Source: Ornithodoros turicata (lineage: Eukaryota > Arthropoda > Arachnida > Ixodida > Argasidae). From it: a stretch of 64,000 bases of DNA. Numbering within the stretch: the stretch's first letter is position 1; every line of letters starts with the position of its first letter. The translations under genes and the position numbers were made by a program. Under the pieces are notes generated by a model. That model ran no database searches and had not been told where the DNA came from. It worked only from the letters and a program-made list of their open reading frames with translations. Location: NCBI RefSeq assembly GCF_037126465.1, contig NC_088204.1, positions 80,366,361 through 80,430,360 on the forward strand, given 5' to 3'. Shown in pieces: positions 45,012-56,444 of this stretch.

Positions 45012-47296
45012 TATCATAAAGCGTTACACGGTAGCAATATTAGTATCTTGTAGCAAGGCAATAGGTAACCTTATATCAAAGAAGTTTTATGATCGCAAAC
45101 GCTTTACACGTATATGATGTGAACGTCGCAATTAAAACATTCAATGCTTCTCAGAGAACAACACACACCGCCCCTAATGAACCTTGTTATCGCCTACTAC
45201 GACTGTTATCTGTCCATTATCGTAGCTTCATGATCAGTCTCTGCTGTTACTTGTTTCTTCAAAAGTTGATGGACCACTGGAAGTCTCCACAGGGCACACC
45301 GAGACACTCCACAACAGTGTTGCACAAAGCGCCGGAAAGCTTTTAAGAAGGAAAGGGACAATTTACAAGAGGCAATTAGGATCAGGCAACACTGTCGGCC
45401 GCTCAAATGGGGGTGGGAAAGGAAGACGCCGCCAGAGGGACGACAGGATGTTCCCTCCAATCAGGAAGAAGCGGCGTGGGAGCCACTCCACCGCAGACTG
45501 TAGTAAATGAAGAACACTTTTGTTAAGCAGAATGACGCGGTTCGCTTCATCTGTAAGCAATTAGGGTTATATGGGGATGAAAAAGGCGCTAAGAGCAGAT
45601 GAAAGATGAAATGATGAAAAAAGATGGACCTCTAATGGTATAAGCGCGGTGTGGTATGGGAAGAGCGCCCCCTACCGCGTTTATGAGCCTTTACACAGCG
45701 TGGGAACTATGGGTGGCTGATCGTCCATTAAACTGGAGCCTTTTGTGGTAGTTTTAGGGATGTAGGGAGCAATAATCCCGCATTTTTTTGAGGGGCATTG
45801 TTGTCAGAAATGGGTTGCTGTTTTCTGTTCATTACTGACGGGGAAAACGGGGTGATGTCTTTCTCCGTAAAAATTGCGCATGGTTGTAAAAATGCCCTGT
45901 ACAGAACCTACTAAAAGATGGTGTTGTGTCACCAAGTTGCGCATGCGCTCTGAATGGTACTCAGGGTCTTATGCAATGCTTTTGGAATGTTTCTTTGGAA
46001 GAAAGAGGAAAGTTGGGGCTGTTGGTTGGACATCATTATAAGGATTAACATTTTGAGTTTCACTTGTCCTACTTTTTCTTTGAGGTGCTTGTCCCGTGTT
46101 TTCCTTTTCTTTTTTTTTTGAATGCTTAATACTCTAGTATACTTCGTGCGTCAAACAGATCTCCCTTCCCAGCGTGGGAACGCATTGGGTTTTTTTAAAG
46201 AGCACAGCACCGACACAAAGACCGAACAACAGGCTGACGTCATCCAGCCGCGAAGGGTCACGTGTCATACACGTGACATTAATGGTATAGTCTCAAAGCG
46301 CCGAACAACACGTGCGGCAAGTCTTTTACAAAAATCCCCTCGGCGTCCCTGGTGCCCTCCCCCTTAAACTTGGCCCCGTATAACCCCACTTTTACACCCC
46401 TGCACTCAAGGAATACCGTCTGGGATTTGCATCTACAACAGACAGTCGAGGGGAGGGAATGCGGATTAGTTTGAAAAAAAAGAAGAAGTCTGGCTTGCTT
46501 CAGAAGGGAGTTTTAGAGCTTTCTCCCCGTGGATAGCGGTGTTATATAGCCCGCACTTGTGCACAGTGTTGAGGGACGGCCGAAGAGGAATGGAGCTCAT
46601 ATTGACAAAGAAGAGTGGGATGGAAGGAAAGCCCCTTTCAAACCGGACGTTCTCAAAAGCGGTGAAAGTTGATTGGAAGAGGGTTGGTTTTAAAACGCAG
46701 AAAAAGCTTTATGGTTGTCCGCTCTCTTCCGCGGTTGAGTAAACAGACGAGCCGAGTCGTAAAAGATTTCTGCAGACGGTCTTCTGTTACATTCGCTCTT
46801 TTGGTTTCGTTTTTGGGAGCGCCCCCAGCGGCATAGATATATGGGTCGTTACGAATTTTTAAGCATGTTGTGGAAGCACACGGGCCGGAAGCGTCGGTAA
46901 TCAGAAAGCTTGTTGTGGTTGTGCATCATTTTGGAGAGTATATGAGCTCCGTTGAAGCTTAGCAGATGGTATGGTTTGCTCCTGGTGATGCTGTTCCAAA
47001 AAATGGACAGGCTTTTGCCAACTGCGGATGACAACGGTTAATTATAGGCAGACAAAGGGGGGAGGGGGATGTTATGTAACAGTTACCGAGTTTTAGCAGA
47101 ACTGAAGTTGTTCACGATAACTGTTCCGAAAACTAATCTAATCTAATCTAAGCTAAGCTAATCGTCTTATTCCTTTCAAATGGATTACATCACATTGCTG
47201 ATGACAGGTTCCTTGATGCTACCGTTTTCGTTGGCGCATGAGTTTCGTTGAAAAAGAAAAGGACAGAAACACGGTGACAACAAGACACAGACGAAT
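45012..47296. other. Intergenic, no recognised gene
   Basis: Two CTCF-like motifs on the minus strand are at 45665-45679 and 46819-46832. A CTAAT short repeat is near 47138-47162. Nothing else was recognised. Confidence 0.45.
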
Positions 47297-47297
47297 A

Positions 47298-47464
47298 CTG
47301 TAAACGTATTTTTATTCGCGATGTATTAATTTTCGCGATTCCAGGTGTGTTTCCTTCCGCGGGATCAATGTCAAGCTGTGTTCGCGAGTACAATGTTTCG
47401 CGATTTTTTAGCGGTCGCGAAATTCGCGAACATTAATACATCGCGAATAAAAATACGTATACAG
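47298..47464. mobile_element. TA-flanked MITE, TTCGCGA type
   Basis: CTGTAAACGTATTTTTATTC, then GCGATG at the left, is mirrored by CATCGCGAATAAAAATACG and TATACAG at the right. TA lies outside both. Its motifs resemble those of 6233-6954. Confidence 0.8.
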
Positions 47465-48219
47465 TATGCCTTTTTTTTTTTGTCTTTACCGTGTTTCTTT
47501 CCTCCTGAAACGCTATCAAAAAAAAAAAAAAAAAATAGAAACGCACTCCTCCTTGAATCTCGAAGAGAAAGAATGTAACCCGCATGATGCGTCGAGACCT
47601 TGCTGTTTATGTGAGAGTGCATTGTATTGCTTGACGTTGCGCACAGAGAACGTGATTGTGAGTTCCACCGACAGGTGAAGCCAGAAGAGATTGGGTAGAG
47701 CTTCACATATATAATAGTATAATGACTGTTGCCAGGAGAGCAATGTTTGCCAGAGCGATTACGCCGCAGAAATTCGCTCCGCGTCAGATCTAGCGAGGGA
47801 GGGACCGACAACCTGTTGCAAACAATGGGCGCTCTGTTTGTGTGTGAGCGCGCGGTTGGGACTGGAATAGTAGAAAAAAAATGGCCTACGTACGTGTGCT
47901 ATTTTCAAACACGCTTTGTCTGCACGTAGCCGCGTATTATTCGCTACGATTCGTTACAAACGAATGCCAATGTTACCAGACTCCATATCGTACATTTTCC
48001 GCAAAATATTAGAAAAACAGAAGGCGGTATAATGTTGTAAGCTGCATCAGTAACGCAGCTGTAGTCTTAAAACGACTTTTTCTGTTGAATACGCTTACGT
48101 TGCTTCTTCGAAATGTATCTCCTGTCAAAATTATTTTGTCCGCATTTCAGAAGTACCAACTAGAAGCCGGCCGCACGCACTAACTTCCCCAGAAATCGAC
48201 CTCTGAGAGTGGGTGGAGA

Positions 48220-48682
48220 TCAGTGATGGGCAAAGTACCTCAAAATTGTACTTGAAGTAAAGCACCAAGTACCTAGCACCTGTTGTACTTTTTAAAGTAA
48301 AGTACGAAGTCCTTCGCAAAGTACTTTAAAGGACTCATCAAGTACATTACAAATTTAGATCATATCGCTGGACGTTTTAACACTTGGTAGTGATAAAACG
48401 TAAGGTAATTAAGTTTCGACTATTACCTTTAGAAGGCTGTTAGCTAGCATTCTTGCCAAATGCTAGCTAGAGAAAACACTGATAATTTACAACAGCTGAT
48501 TCATTAATATGAACCGAAAGAAACGATTTTGCGACCAAGCTTTGTGTTTATATTGGCAATTGGGTACTTGAGTACTTGAAAGGAAAATGCCGAAGAGAAG
48601 TACTTAAAGTACAGTACAAAGTACACAAACTGAGAAATGTACTTAGAGTAGTACTTGGTACTTCAAGTGCTTCCCATCACTG
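48220..48682. mobile_element. hAT-like MITE with AAGTACTT subterminal repeats
   Basis: TCAGTGATGGGCAAAGTAC at the left is mirrored by AGTGCTTCCCATCACTG at the right. The flanks GGTGGAGA (48212-48219) and GGTGGAGT (48683-48690) match at seven of eight positions. Both arms carry many (A)AAGTACTT palindromes. Confidence 0.8.
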
Positions 48683-49149
48683 GGTGGAGTATGCACATAT
48701 GGATGCACGTTTATGTCGAAATGCATTGGTATTGCCGAGTTGGTATCGGGCAATCTCAGAAATTTAACGAGGATCCCTGGCCGCACCAGAAGAAGACGAC
48801 GAAGAAGACGAACCAGAAGACGAGTGAATGTGATTGATGTCACCATGGCTAGTCAATGTATTTGAAGATACGGAGCTGCCAACACGCTGACTATACTTTC
48901 TGCACAGGTGTATAAATACAGCGTCATCTGCTGCCACATTTCTGACTACCATTTGGGAGGTAGATTGCAATGTGCTTCGCCCAAGCTTTATGTATAAGTA
49001 GTTCCGTCATTTCGAGTACTACTGATAAGTCCGGAGCTTATTCGTCTAAAGACGAGTGAGGAAAGATAGAAAAAGGACTCTTTCCGCGTTCTTTGATTAT
49101 GAACGACACAGTACAGCAGCAACGCGTTATCAAGCCTTATATACGGGAG

Positions 49150-49522
49150 GACTTGGATATGTCCGGTTGCGAAATCCCCGAAATTCACGTTCTCCAAACA
49201 AGCAGATGTATTGTCATCAAGCAGGAACAAGGAATATAGAGGAGAATGCTTGATTGCTTCGTAAGATGATATGCCGTGTTTTAAAAACACGACGTCACTA
49301 TTTAACCACTCAAAATTCGCGGGTTTTCGATGCTTTAGCAGGGCGGACACGACGGAGAAGCATATGTTAATTGGTTAGTTTATTTACGGTCCAAATTCGG
49401 TGTTTTGCATTTCCATGTCCAGGTTAGTCTAAGTCCGCCTTTGGCAGTTTCCCGCGCGCGACTGTGCATTTTATAGTCGGATAACATTTATTTACGGGAG
49501 TTTATGTTGCAACGGGGATTTC
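49150..49522 (+). mobile_element. Repeat family D, copy 2
   Basis: Its sequence order matches 28785-29285, without the family A insertion: GCGAAATCCCCGAAATTCAC, GTAAGATGATATGCCGTGTT, GTCCAGGTTAGTCTAAGTCC, GCAACGGGGATTTCGATCCC. Confidence 0.75.
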
Positions 49523-49699
49523 GATCCCTTTATTTTGAGGTACACCCCTTATGGCTATACTTAATCGACTACAACTTGCTGCATTTTGCGCTCACCTACG
49601 GACAGTTTAGCTTTTCATGTTGCAAATCAAAGATTGGGTGGCCATTATTACAGTGAGGTTGTAACAGCTTTATATATCATTAATAATAATAACAATAAT

Positions 49700-49975
49700 T
49701 GGGTGTTTACGTCGCGAGACAAGTGAGATCATGAGCGACGCCACAGCGGTCGGTCTGTGGATTGCTTTTGCCCACCTGAGGGTTCTTTAACGTGCGATGA
49801 AAGCTCATCACACGGCACCCCGTATTTAACGTCCCTCGCGGAAGACGGCGTGTCTAAGCAACTTGTACCCTGCCACCAAGTTGCTGGCGTCCTCGGCCGG
49901 GTTCGAACCCGCGATCTCGGGATCAGAAGGCGAACACGCTACCGACTGAGCCACCGAGGCCGGTTTATATATCAT
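49700..49975 (-). mobile_element. SINE family C, near full length (antisense)
   Basis: On the minus strand the tRNA-like head is CCTCGGTGGCTCAGTCGGTA (A-box) and GGGTTCGAACCCGGCC (B-box). The body has GCCAGCAACTTGGTGGCAGG and GTACAAGTTGCTTAGACACG. It is followed by the AACGTTAAAGAACCCTCAGG block seen in several arthropod retroposons. The 252-codon plus ORF starting in it is an artefact. Confidence 0.85.
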
Positions 49976-51349
49976 TGCCGATGTATGTCTAAACCTGTAA
50001 GAACAAAGGTCCCTTGCACGGGGTGCAGAGGAAAGAATGGAAAGGGGGGGGGGCTGAATAAACCGCCGCTTACATCGTTACACGAACACCCCGATCTGCC
50101 CCCAATGTTACGTCTGTCCGCTGTCGTTGGCAACCTTGTTCTCTCCGCGCGCGAAGAAGGCCGGGGCACCAAAGCCAACGCGCGTCATATATATAAATGT
50201 CCCGGACACAACAGGGCGAGCCAGTATAAACTTAATTCTGCCACGCCCAGCAGAAGAAGAAAAGAAATCAAACAACGAGGAACTCGTTCCGCATATAAAG
50301 CAACATGTAAGATGAGGCGCTCGCGCGCGCGGGGCACTCTCGAAAAATCCCTGCAAAGAACCTTAGAAGCACCGGCCGCCTACGCGGGTCACCTTTCACC
50401 TCGACTTATCCTTACAAAATCCACCACGGTCACTGCCTGTACGACCTGTTGCCAAGGGCTTCGAGGACCCACAACGAGGAGAGAGGGAGGTCCACCCCCG
50501 CGCGTCAGGCCATAGCGATGATGAAGCGTCCGTGGTGCAGAAATCACCATATGTCAAAGCAAAAAAAACGAAGACAAATGGACGTCTATACGTTCTGCGT
50601 CCACGCGGCCGGTTCTAGGAAAGAAAAGAAAAAAAGAGCAAAACTCGTTTTTCTAGCTTGGATGCGATGGAGAAGATCTGGAAGGTGGATGTCCAGAGTG
50701 GCTGCATGGCTGGCCCCGCGAGAACACACCTTTGACCCCGTGTGCGCTGTTGGTTGCAAGGCCGGTTTATATGGATATGGCTCGTGTGTTCATGAGGAGG
50801 GGGGCGCTATTTTGTTGCTTTTGTTTTCTTAAGACGTTGCGGTCGTCTAAGGGGGTTCCCGCGGTTGAAGTTCAGGTCGGCGTTGTTTAGAAGACGCGGC
50901 CGGGGTATCGTTCCGGGCTAATAATGTGTTCGTTCTCAGGAATGGAAATTGGAGTTTCCTAACGAATGCGTTCTGAAATAATTATTCACGCCTTGCAGTA
51001 TGTAGAAAGATATCTCGTTGTACAATCGCTCTCGAAATTTAGAATTTTTTTTCATTTTGAGTTTCATGCCTTCCTTCTGCGACGCCACAATTGGGTTGCA
51101 CACAACGCCATCTTACGTCGTTTCTAAGACACATAAGTGTGTTTAGGAATCACTGACGTATAGAGGATGCACCCTCTTTCACGCCGTAGCTGAGTATGAC
51201 CTGAAACCACCGATGGTATAACAACGACGAATCGCAACAGAAATTGGACTTAAATATCGCTTTGATAAATTAATTAGTAGTACCAGCTAGAAGCACCAGT
51301 AGCTAGAAGTCCATATAATGCTGAATGTAGATGGGTAGAAATCCAGCGA
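49976..51349. other. Intergenic, GC-rich at the left, no recognised gene
   Basis: 49980-50520 is GC-rich with a TATATATAAATG near 50189, but no product was recognised. The remainder is unremarkable. Confidence 0.4.
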
Positions 51350-51359
51350 ACCGGTAGAT

Positions 51360-51476
51360 ATGTAGGAAGGGAGTTGCCTCAGGACAGAAGCCGCCGATAT
51401 TTCGAACAGAGACCAGAAGAAGAACAGTCTCTGTTCGAAATATCGGCGGCTTCTGTCCTGAGGCAACTCCCTTCCT
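51360..51476. repeat. Perfect 51-bp hairpin, possible Penelope-type terminus
   Basis: TAGGAAGGGAGTTGCCTCAG ... ATTTCGAACAGAGAC pairs exactly with GTCTCTGTTCGAAAT ... CTGAGGCAACTCCCTTCCTA across a 13-base loop (CAGAAGAAGAACA). The arms appear identical, which implies a recent origin or gene conversion. Confidence 0.8.
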
Positions 51477-53280
51477 ATATAATGCTGAATGTACGATAAA
51501 CGTCCCAAAGCTTAACTATCTTCAGTCTCGGTTTTGGCCATACGCGTGGACGCGTGGTAAAATAGGCGATAGCCTGACTTGATTTTTGTTTCGGTATTCT
51601 TGTTTATTTGTTGCCTCTAAGTTTCATTTTACTATTTTTTGCTTCCGTAAGGCAGAAAAAAAGCTTTGATGCATTTCCATTAACCACGAAGCTCCCTCCG
51701 CACACGCAGATTCCTTGACGCGCTGCATCTGTCGTCTGCATCTATCTCTCGTCTGCTTAATAGGGTATTTTGTCGTCTGCAAACGATGCGCTCGCGATAA
51801 CGGCCAACTCCTGCAGACGAAGAGAGACGGCTTTGCTATGTCAAAGAATGCTTTTTAAAACAGAGTAGGATATGGCTTTTTTCTTTTTCATTATCATTTT
51901 TTGTACAAAGCAGGAAGTAACACCTTTAAGGGGGGGGAATAAAATGTGGTCGTTTGTAATCTTTCGTTTATGGACGGGCTACGGATTGGCCTCGACAGTA
52001 CTGTTTCCGCAACACCTGTCCTCAAACGTGTGGCGCTATTTTTTTTACGTCGTCTGCTAAAACGTTACCTGTTAGGAGACGATAACGAAATCGGACGGAA
52101 AATACGTTTCGAAACCAGTTTATAAATGGATCTCGTTGCCAACAGTAAGATTAAAAGAGGAAGCGCGATAGCTCGAAGTAAAACTTGCATATCTCCTATA
52201 TGCGAACTCTACTCGTCTTTACAAATGAGTTTTCTTTTTTCTTTTTTATATAAGCGTTCAATCTTCCCAGGACAGCTTTGTAAATCTTCTTCGACCAGGC
52301 CATGCAGGAAGCAGCTCAGATGCGAAATAAAAACTGCGAACACCAAGTGATTACTTAAAGAAAGGCGAAAGGCGTGGGACAGATATGACAGAGAAGCGGA
52401 ATAGATAAAAGCAATGAGATAAAGAAGGACAATATATTTGCTGGAACAGATCCCCAGGGATGTCATGTTAGAACTGGAAATGGAGTCCAATAGATACCAG
52501 AATCCACAATGGCAGCTTTAACGATAACATTTGACTGGTAGAACGATATTATCGGCATTTTCCCCCAAATCGAGACATGTTCTCGCAGATACCGATATTT
52601 TGCTCGACGATAACGATATATAAATACCGATAAATTCCGAAACTATTAATCGACATTTATCTATAGTCTGTTTCAGATAAAAATACACTGTAATCAGACT
52701 TCCAATATCTTTTTTCGCCTCTACTATATATACGGACACTGGAAGGCACAGCAGAAAGACATCACTTTCCCAATCAACCTTCCACACATTTTTCAAGACC
52801 CCGCGCAGACTTTTTAACACTACCTGCACATTCACAAAGAAGGCGTTGCTGAATTTTCTGTTTCGTGCGCATCGTCCCCCCACCCCCCTTTCCGTTCCCC
52901 CTGTCATTAAGACGGGGACCATTAACGGACGACTGGCATTTTGTGCACCCCCCAGACACGCAACATAGACTCTGTGTTGCTTCGCGGGGAATATTTTTTT
53001 TGGCGCGGTTTTGAGGTCGAATAACTGCTTTTTTCGCTGGGCCACTTCAGTCCCTTACTTTACTTGGCGGGCACCGCGCCTTGCGCAGGTTTCCAGGGTC
53101 ATCATTACCGGATGAATAGAGAATTACAGGTCCGAAAAAGGGTCCACGGTAAATGCTGGGCGTTGTTTCCGGTTTCAGGAGAGCAAAAAAGGAATATATG
53201 TCTGTGCAAGGCACGCATTGTTTTTTCCTCGACTGGTGCTGTACAAGTGACTCCTTTGTTTTGATGGATAGGGAATAAAA
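51477..53280. other. Intergenic, no recognised gene
   Basis: GTCGTCTGC occurs at 51731, 51772 and 52049. ATACCGATA-type repeats near 52545-52640 suggest a decayed DNA element. The 175-codon minus ORF at 52518-53045 spans that repeat and is not convincing. Confidence 0.45.
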
Positions 53281-53289
53281 TGTGGAGTT

Positions 53290-53654
53290 ATAAACTGATG
53301 TTCTGAGGCTGGAACAACATAGAGGGGACAGATACACACAAAGCCTCAAAAAAAGCCTCTATGTTGTTCCAGCCTCAGAACATCAGTTTCTCTCTTGTTC
53401 AACAGGTGCCGCTTGCGTCGATTTCCGTCGTATGAATGTGTGTATGAGTGAGCAAAAATGTAAGAGTGAAAGGAGGGTGAGTGAGAGTGAGTGGCTGGTT
53501 TGTCGTCCCTTCAGATGACGCACCCCGAAAGTCGCTGGAGAGGCGTGTTAGCTTAGCTCAATTGGTAGAGCCCTGGGCCGGCAATCCAGAAGATGTGGGT
53601 TCGATCCCTACAGCTGGCTAACCTTTTCAGTGACTTTCATCTTTCATCTTTCAT
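53290..53654 (+). mobile_element. Retroposon family A, copy 2, longest form with 5' hairpin
   Basis: TGTGGAGTT is duplicated at 53281-53289 and 53655-53663. The order is a hairpin head (AACTGATGTTCTGAGGCTGG ... CCAGCCTCAGAACATCAGTT), a leader, the tRNA-like unit 53547-53618, a T-run at 53624-53627, then CTTTCAT tail repeats. Confidence 0.9.
53547..53618 (+). other. tRNA-like cloverleaf inside retroposon A (anticodon GGC)
   Basis: The acceptor GTTAGCT pairs with AGCTGGC (two G-T). The D-stem is GCTC/GAGC with GG in the loop. The anticodon stem is CTGGG/TCCAG with loop CCGGCAA. The T-arm is GTGGG-TTCGATC-CCTAC. Positions 8, 14, 18, 19, 21 and the T-loop are canonical, but position 33 is C instead of T. 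I treat it as part of a retroposon, not a cellular tRNA gene. Confidence 0.75.
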
Positions 53655-53739
53655 TGTGGAGTTGTGTTCGCGAAAGAGAAAGCAACCTTGTTGGCATTGA
53701 TCTATGGGACGAATGGAATGGAATCTACGGATGTACGCA

Positions 53740-53830
53740 AAGCGGTGGGGAGGAATTGCAGCTTCTAGACCTTTTTAGATTGTAATTATTCTACATTTTA
53801 GTCCCCTGGAATTGCCCCTTTTTGTCTTGG
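53740..53830. mobile_element. MITE family A fragment
   Basis: GGGAGGAATTGCAGCTTCTA and ATTTTAGTCCCCTGGAATTG match part of the 19997-20545 and 57573-58109 elements. Confidence 0.55.
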
Positions 53831-53924
53831 AGCGCAGGGGACTTTATAGAGTGAAGCAGCACAGTAAGGAATATGTGCGGAATGTTGTAGAGGACCTGTA
53901 TATGCGTTACGTCCTCTAAGTTCG

Positions 53925-54080
53925 CACCGCGAAGCGACAGTGCCTGCGACGGCGTCCGAGACATGAACACAAGGAGGAGACAAGAGGGGCTAGTAGCCCA
54001 GACCGACTTCGAGGGAAGTTATGCTGACACGTGTTTTAAAAACTCCAAGATAACCGAGCATAACCGGGTTCGACCCCCGC
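53925..54080 (-). mobile_element. SINE family B copy (antisense, degraded)
   Basis: GCACCGCGAAGCGACAGTGC, then GGCTAGTAGCCCAGACCGAC and GGGTTCGACCCCCGC (B-box region) follow the family order. Confidence 0.6.
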
Positions 54081-56013
54081 TTCCTTGGAGTTGTCGGCAA
54101 GGAGCTACCATACTGGAGATGCTGGAACGCTGTGCATTGGAGACTTATTTCTTCGGGAGGGTCAAAAACTATAATAATAAGAAAAACGGCACAGGCTAGA
54201 GTATATTGACACACGACGAAGTGGCGTGCCATAAATTCCTCCCCTCAACGACAGACAGCCTAATCCAGCTGGCCTCCACCGAGCCAGGTTGATTTGAGAA
54301 CCCAACCCAAGACACCGAGGGCGTCCACTGGCTTTAAATCCTGACGCTTTCATCGCACTTAATCTGCCAGCCAAGTCAGACATCATGCAACGGCAATTCC
54401 AACCCAACTGCGAAAGGTCCGGCGCGCCCAGCTGATGGAGGGGGGGGGAGGGGGGTGCGTGATTGAGCATACAACGTGCAGGGGGTCAAACCGAGCCCCA
54501 GCGAGCTTGGTGAGGGGGGGATCAAGAACGGGGGGGAGTCTCAAAAACCGGTTTCTTCGAAAAAACGGCACACCCACACTTCCCCCTCCTCCGTCGAGGA
54601 ACGTAAACACGAACAGCATAAAAAGAAAAAGCAGCGGGCAACAACAAACAAAATGGCTGCTCCAAAGGAGAAGCAGACGACGGTTTCGTGGCTTTATGTT
54701 CGGCTGCCCCTTCTTTATCTGCGCTCGCTTTGCTCAACGAATGCGTCTGCCCTCCCTGCGTCTCTAGGAGGTAGTAGTGGTAATAATAAAATAGTCGTAA
54801 AAATGGAGTGAACAACGGTAAATGAAAAAAAAAAAAAAAAAAATGTTGGGTTCGTGAAGGAATATATTGGGCTTGAAGCAGATCGGAAAGGCTCAAGAAG
54901 AAAAAGCCTTCTGGGACAAGGGAGAATTTTTAAAACACATACATTTTTTTTTGTCTTTGAAGTAGAGGCTTGTGTTTTGACGTAAAGAAAAAAAAAAAAA
55001 CTTTGTTCGAAATCGGTACTGCGCCGTGTGCTCATGTAGTTTGCTCTCTAGCAACACAGCGTATATCGTCTGCCTGCGATCGTGTTGCCCATTAGAGCTG
55101 TCGTCTGCTAAGCTAGTTCTTTCAGAATTGTCGTCTGCAAGTGCTTTCATAGCTGTCGTCTGCCACTAGGATCTGGGCCGGCTGTTTGTGGCGCGCGGCG
55201 AAACTTCCGCAACGCCACGTGCCCTAATGGTGCTCTGGTGTATGTCTGACAGCAACGGTCTGGCGTGACACTTGACGCAGAATAACCTCGTTAATCGCAG
55301 GGACAACTTGGGGTTGGAGGAATGAAATGTTAGTCGTGATGAGGAACACGAATGCCTTTTCAGCTGCATCTCGTGACTATAGGTGCATCTTATCTGAGTG
55401 GTGTCATCAAATATTATTTTCTCTTCAGCAAAAACGACGCATCTTCTTGTGCTGCGTGGACACAATGGAGCGAGGTCACACTAACTCTGAACAGAAGCTG
55501 ATCAAAAAGCAGAGATGAAGAACCGAATATAACGCTGCACACCCGCACCGTCCGTCAGAACAGCTACAGCAGACCAATGCACCATTCAACCGGTCTCACC
55601 CAAAAATCATTTAAGAGAAAGATAAAAGTGAAAATCTGTACGATACCTGTGTCGTCCTTGAGAAGTTCTCTGGGCGAGGACACGGGTGTGAGGTGGTACC
55701 ACAGTCGAAGCGTATTTCTTCGCAGGTGGGGCCCAGGTGTCGCCTCAAGAAAGAGCGCCACCTGGCCACGATAAGAGGCGAAACAGCGTACGGTATCTTC
55801 ACCGTCTTCTCTGGGACCCTGTTACATGGAAAACAAAAACGTCACATGGAAGTTGCATACCATGAGTTATCGTGTTTTTCTTACACGGGACGACACGTTG
55901 CCATGCAACAGAATTTAGGTCTCCTATATGTAGTGCAAGAATCCTTCTTTGTTCTCCATACGTAATGCACGAATCCCCGTTTGTGTCCCATATGTGGCGC
56001 ATATGGCGCTTTA
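54081..56013. other. Intergenic with G-rich tracts and a GTCGTCTGC cluster
   Basis: Runs of G6-G9 lie at 54438-54456 and 54513-54537. GTCGTCTGC occurs at 55100, 55130 and 55155. A-runs lie at about 54824-54842. No gene was recognised. Confidence 0.5.
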
Positions 56014-56021
56014 GTCCAGTC

Positions 56022-56436
56022 CACGACCTACTAGATTATAGCGACCATGTCATAATCAGCAAACCCTATGAGGAACCCGTCCGCACGATCCGCTAGGAGC
56101 GCTACTCATCGGCACGTGAGATCTGCTTAACGATTGGACGATGGAAATTTGAATTCTGAACGCGCAGAAGCGTATGTACGACTACCGTAGCAGACGACAG
56201 CAATAGCTCCTATATGAAAACGCGTAGAATGACGATGATAATCAACCTCAGAATGAAACATCTGTGGAATATCCACCGCTTGTACAGAAATACTAAGGTA
56301 AGCTGAAGTACAAAGTATTGTAGAAGTTGAGGAAGCAATAACTGGGACGATGAGCAGCGCCACCGCTACCTTCCAAAAATGCGGCGCTGGGAAAGGGTGC
56401 CTATGACATGGACGTTATAATCTAGTATAGGTCGTG
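56022..56436 (+). mobile_element. CACGAC-type MITE, copy 2, perfect 8-bp target duplication
   Basis: GTCCAGTC is duplicated at 56014-56021 and 56437-56444. The ends CACGACCTACTAGATTATA and the complement of TATAATCTAGTATAGGTCGTG are inverted. It is aligned end-to-end with 8104-8514. Confidence 0.9.
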
Positions 56437-56444
56437 GTCCAGTC

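Noticed and set aside
47138..47162. Second telomeric tract (CTAATCTAAT)
   Set aside because: The unit is CTAAT/CTAAG, not TTAGG/CCTAA, and is only about five units long.
49757..50515. 252-codon ORF on the plus strand
   Set aside because: It begins inside the antisense SINE C and runs into GC-rich sequence with no recognisable domain, so it is a chance open frame.
52518..53045. 175-codon minus ORF
   Set aside because: Part of it spans ATACCGATA-type repeats of a decayed DNA element. No domain was recognised.
53547..53618. Genuine cellular tRNA gene
   Set aside because: It is embedded in a retroposon with target duplications, the anticodon varies between copies, and position 33 is C.
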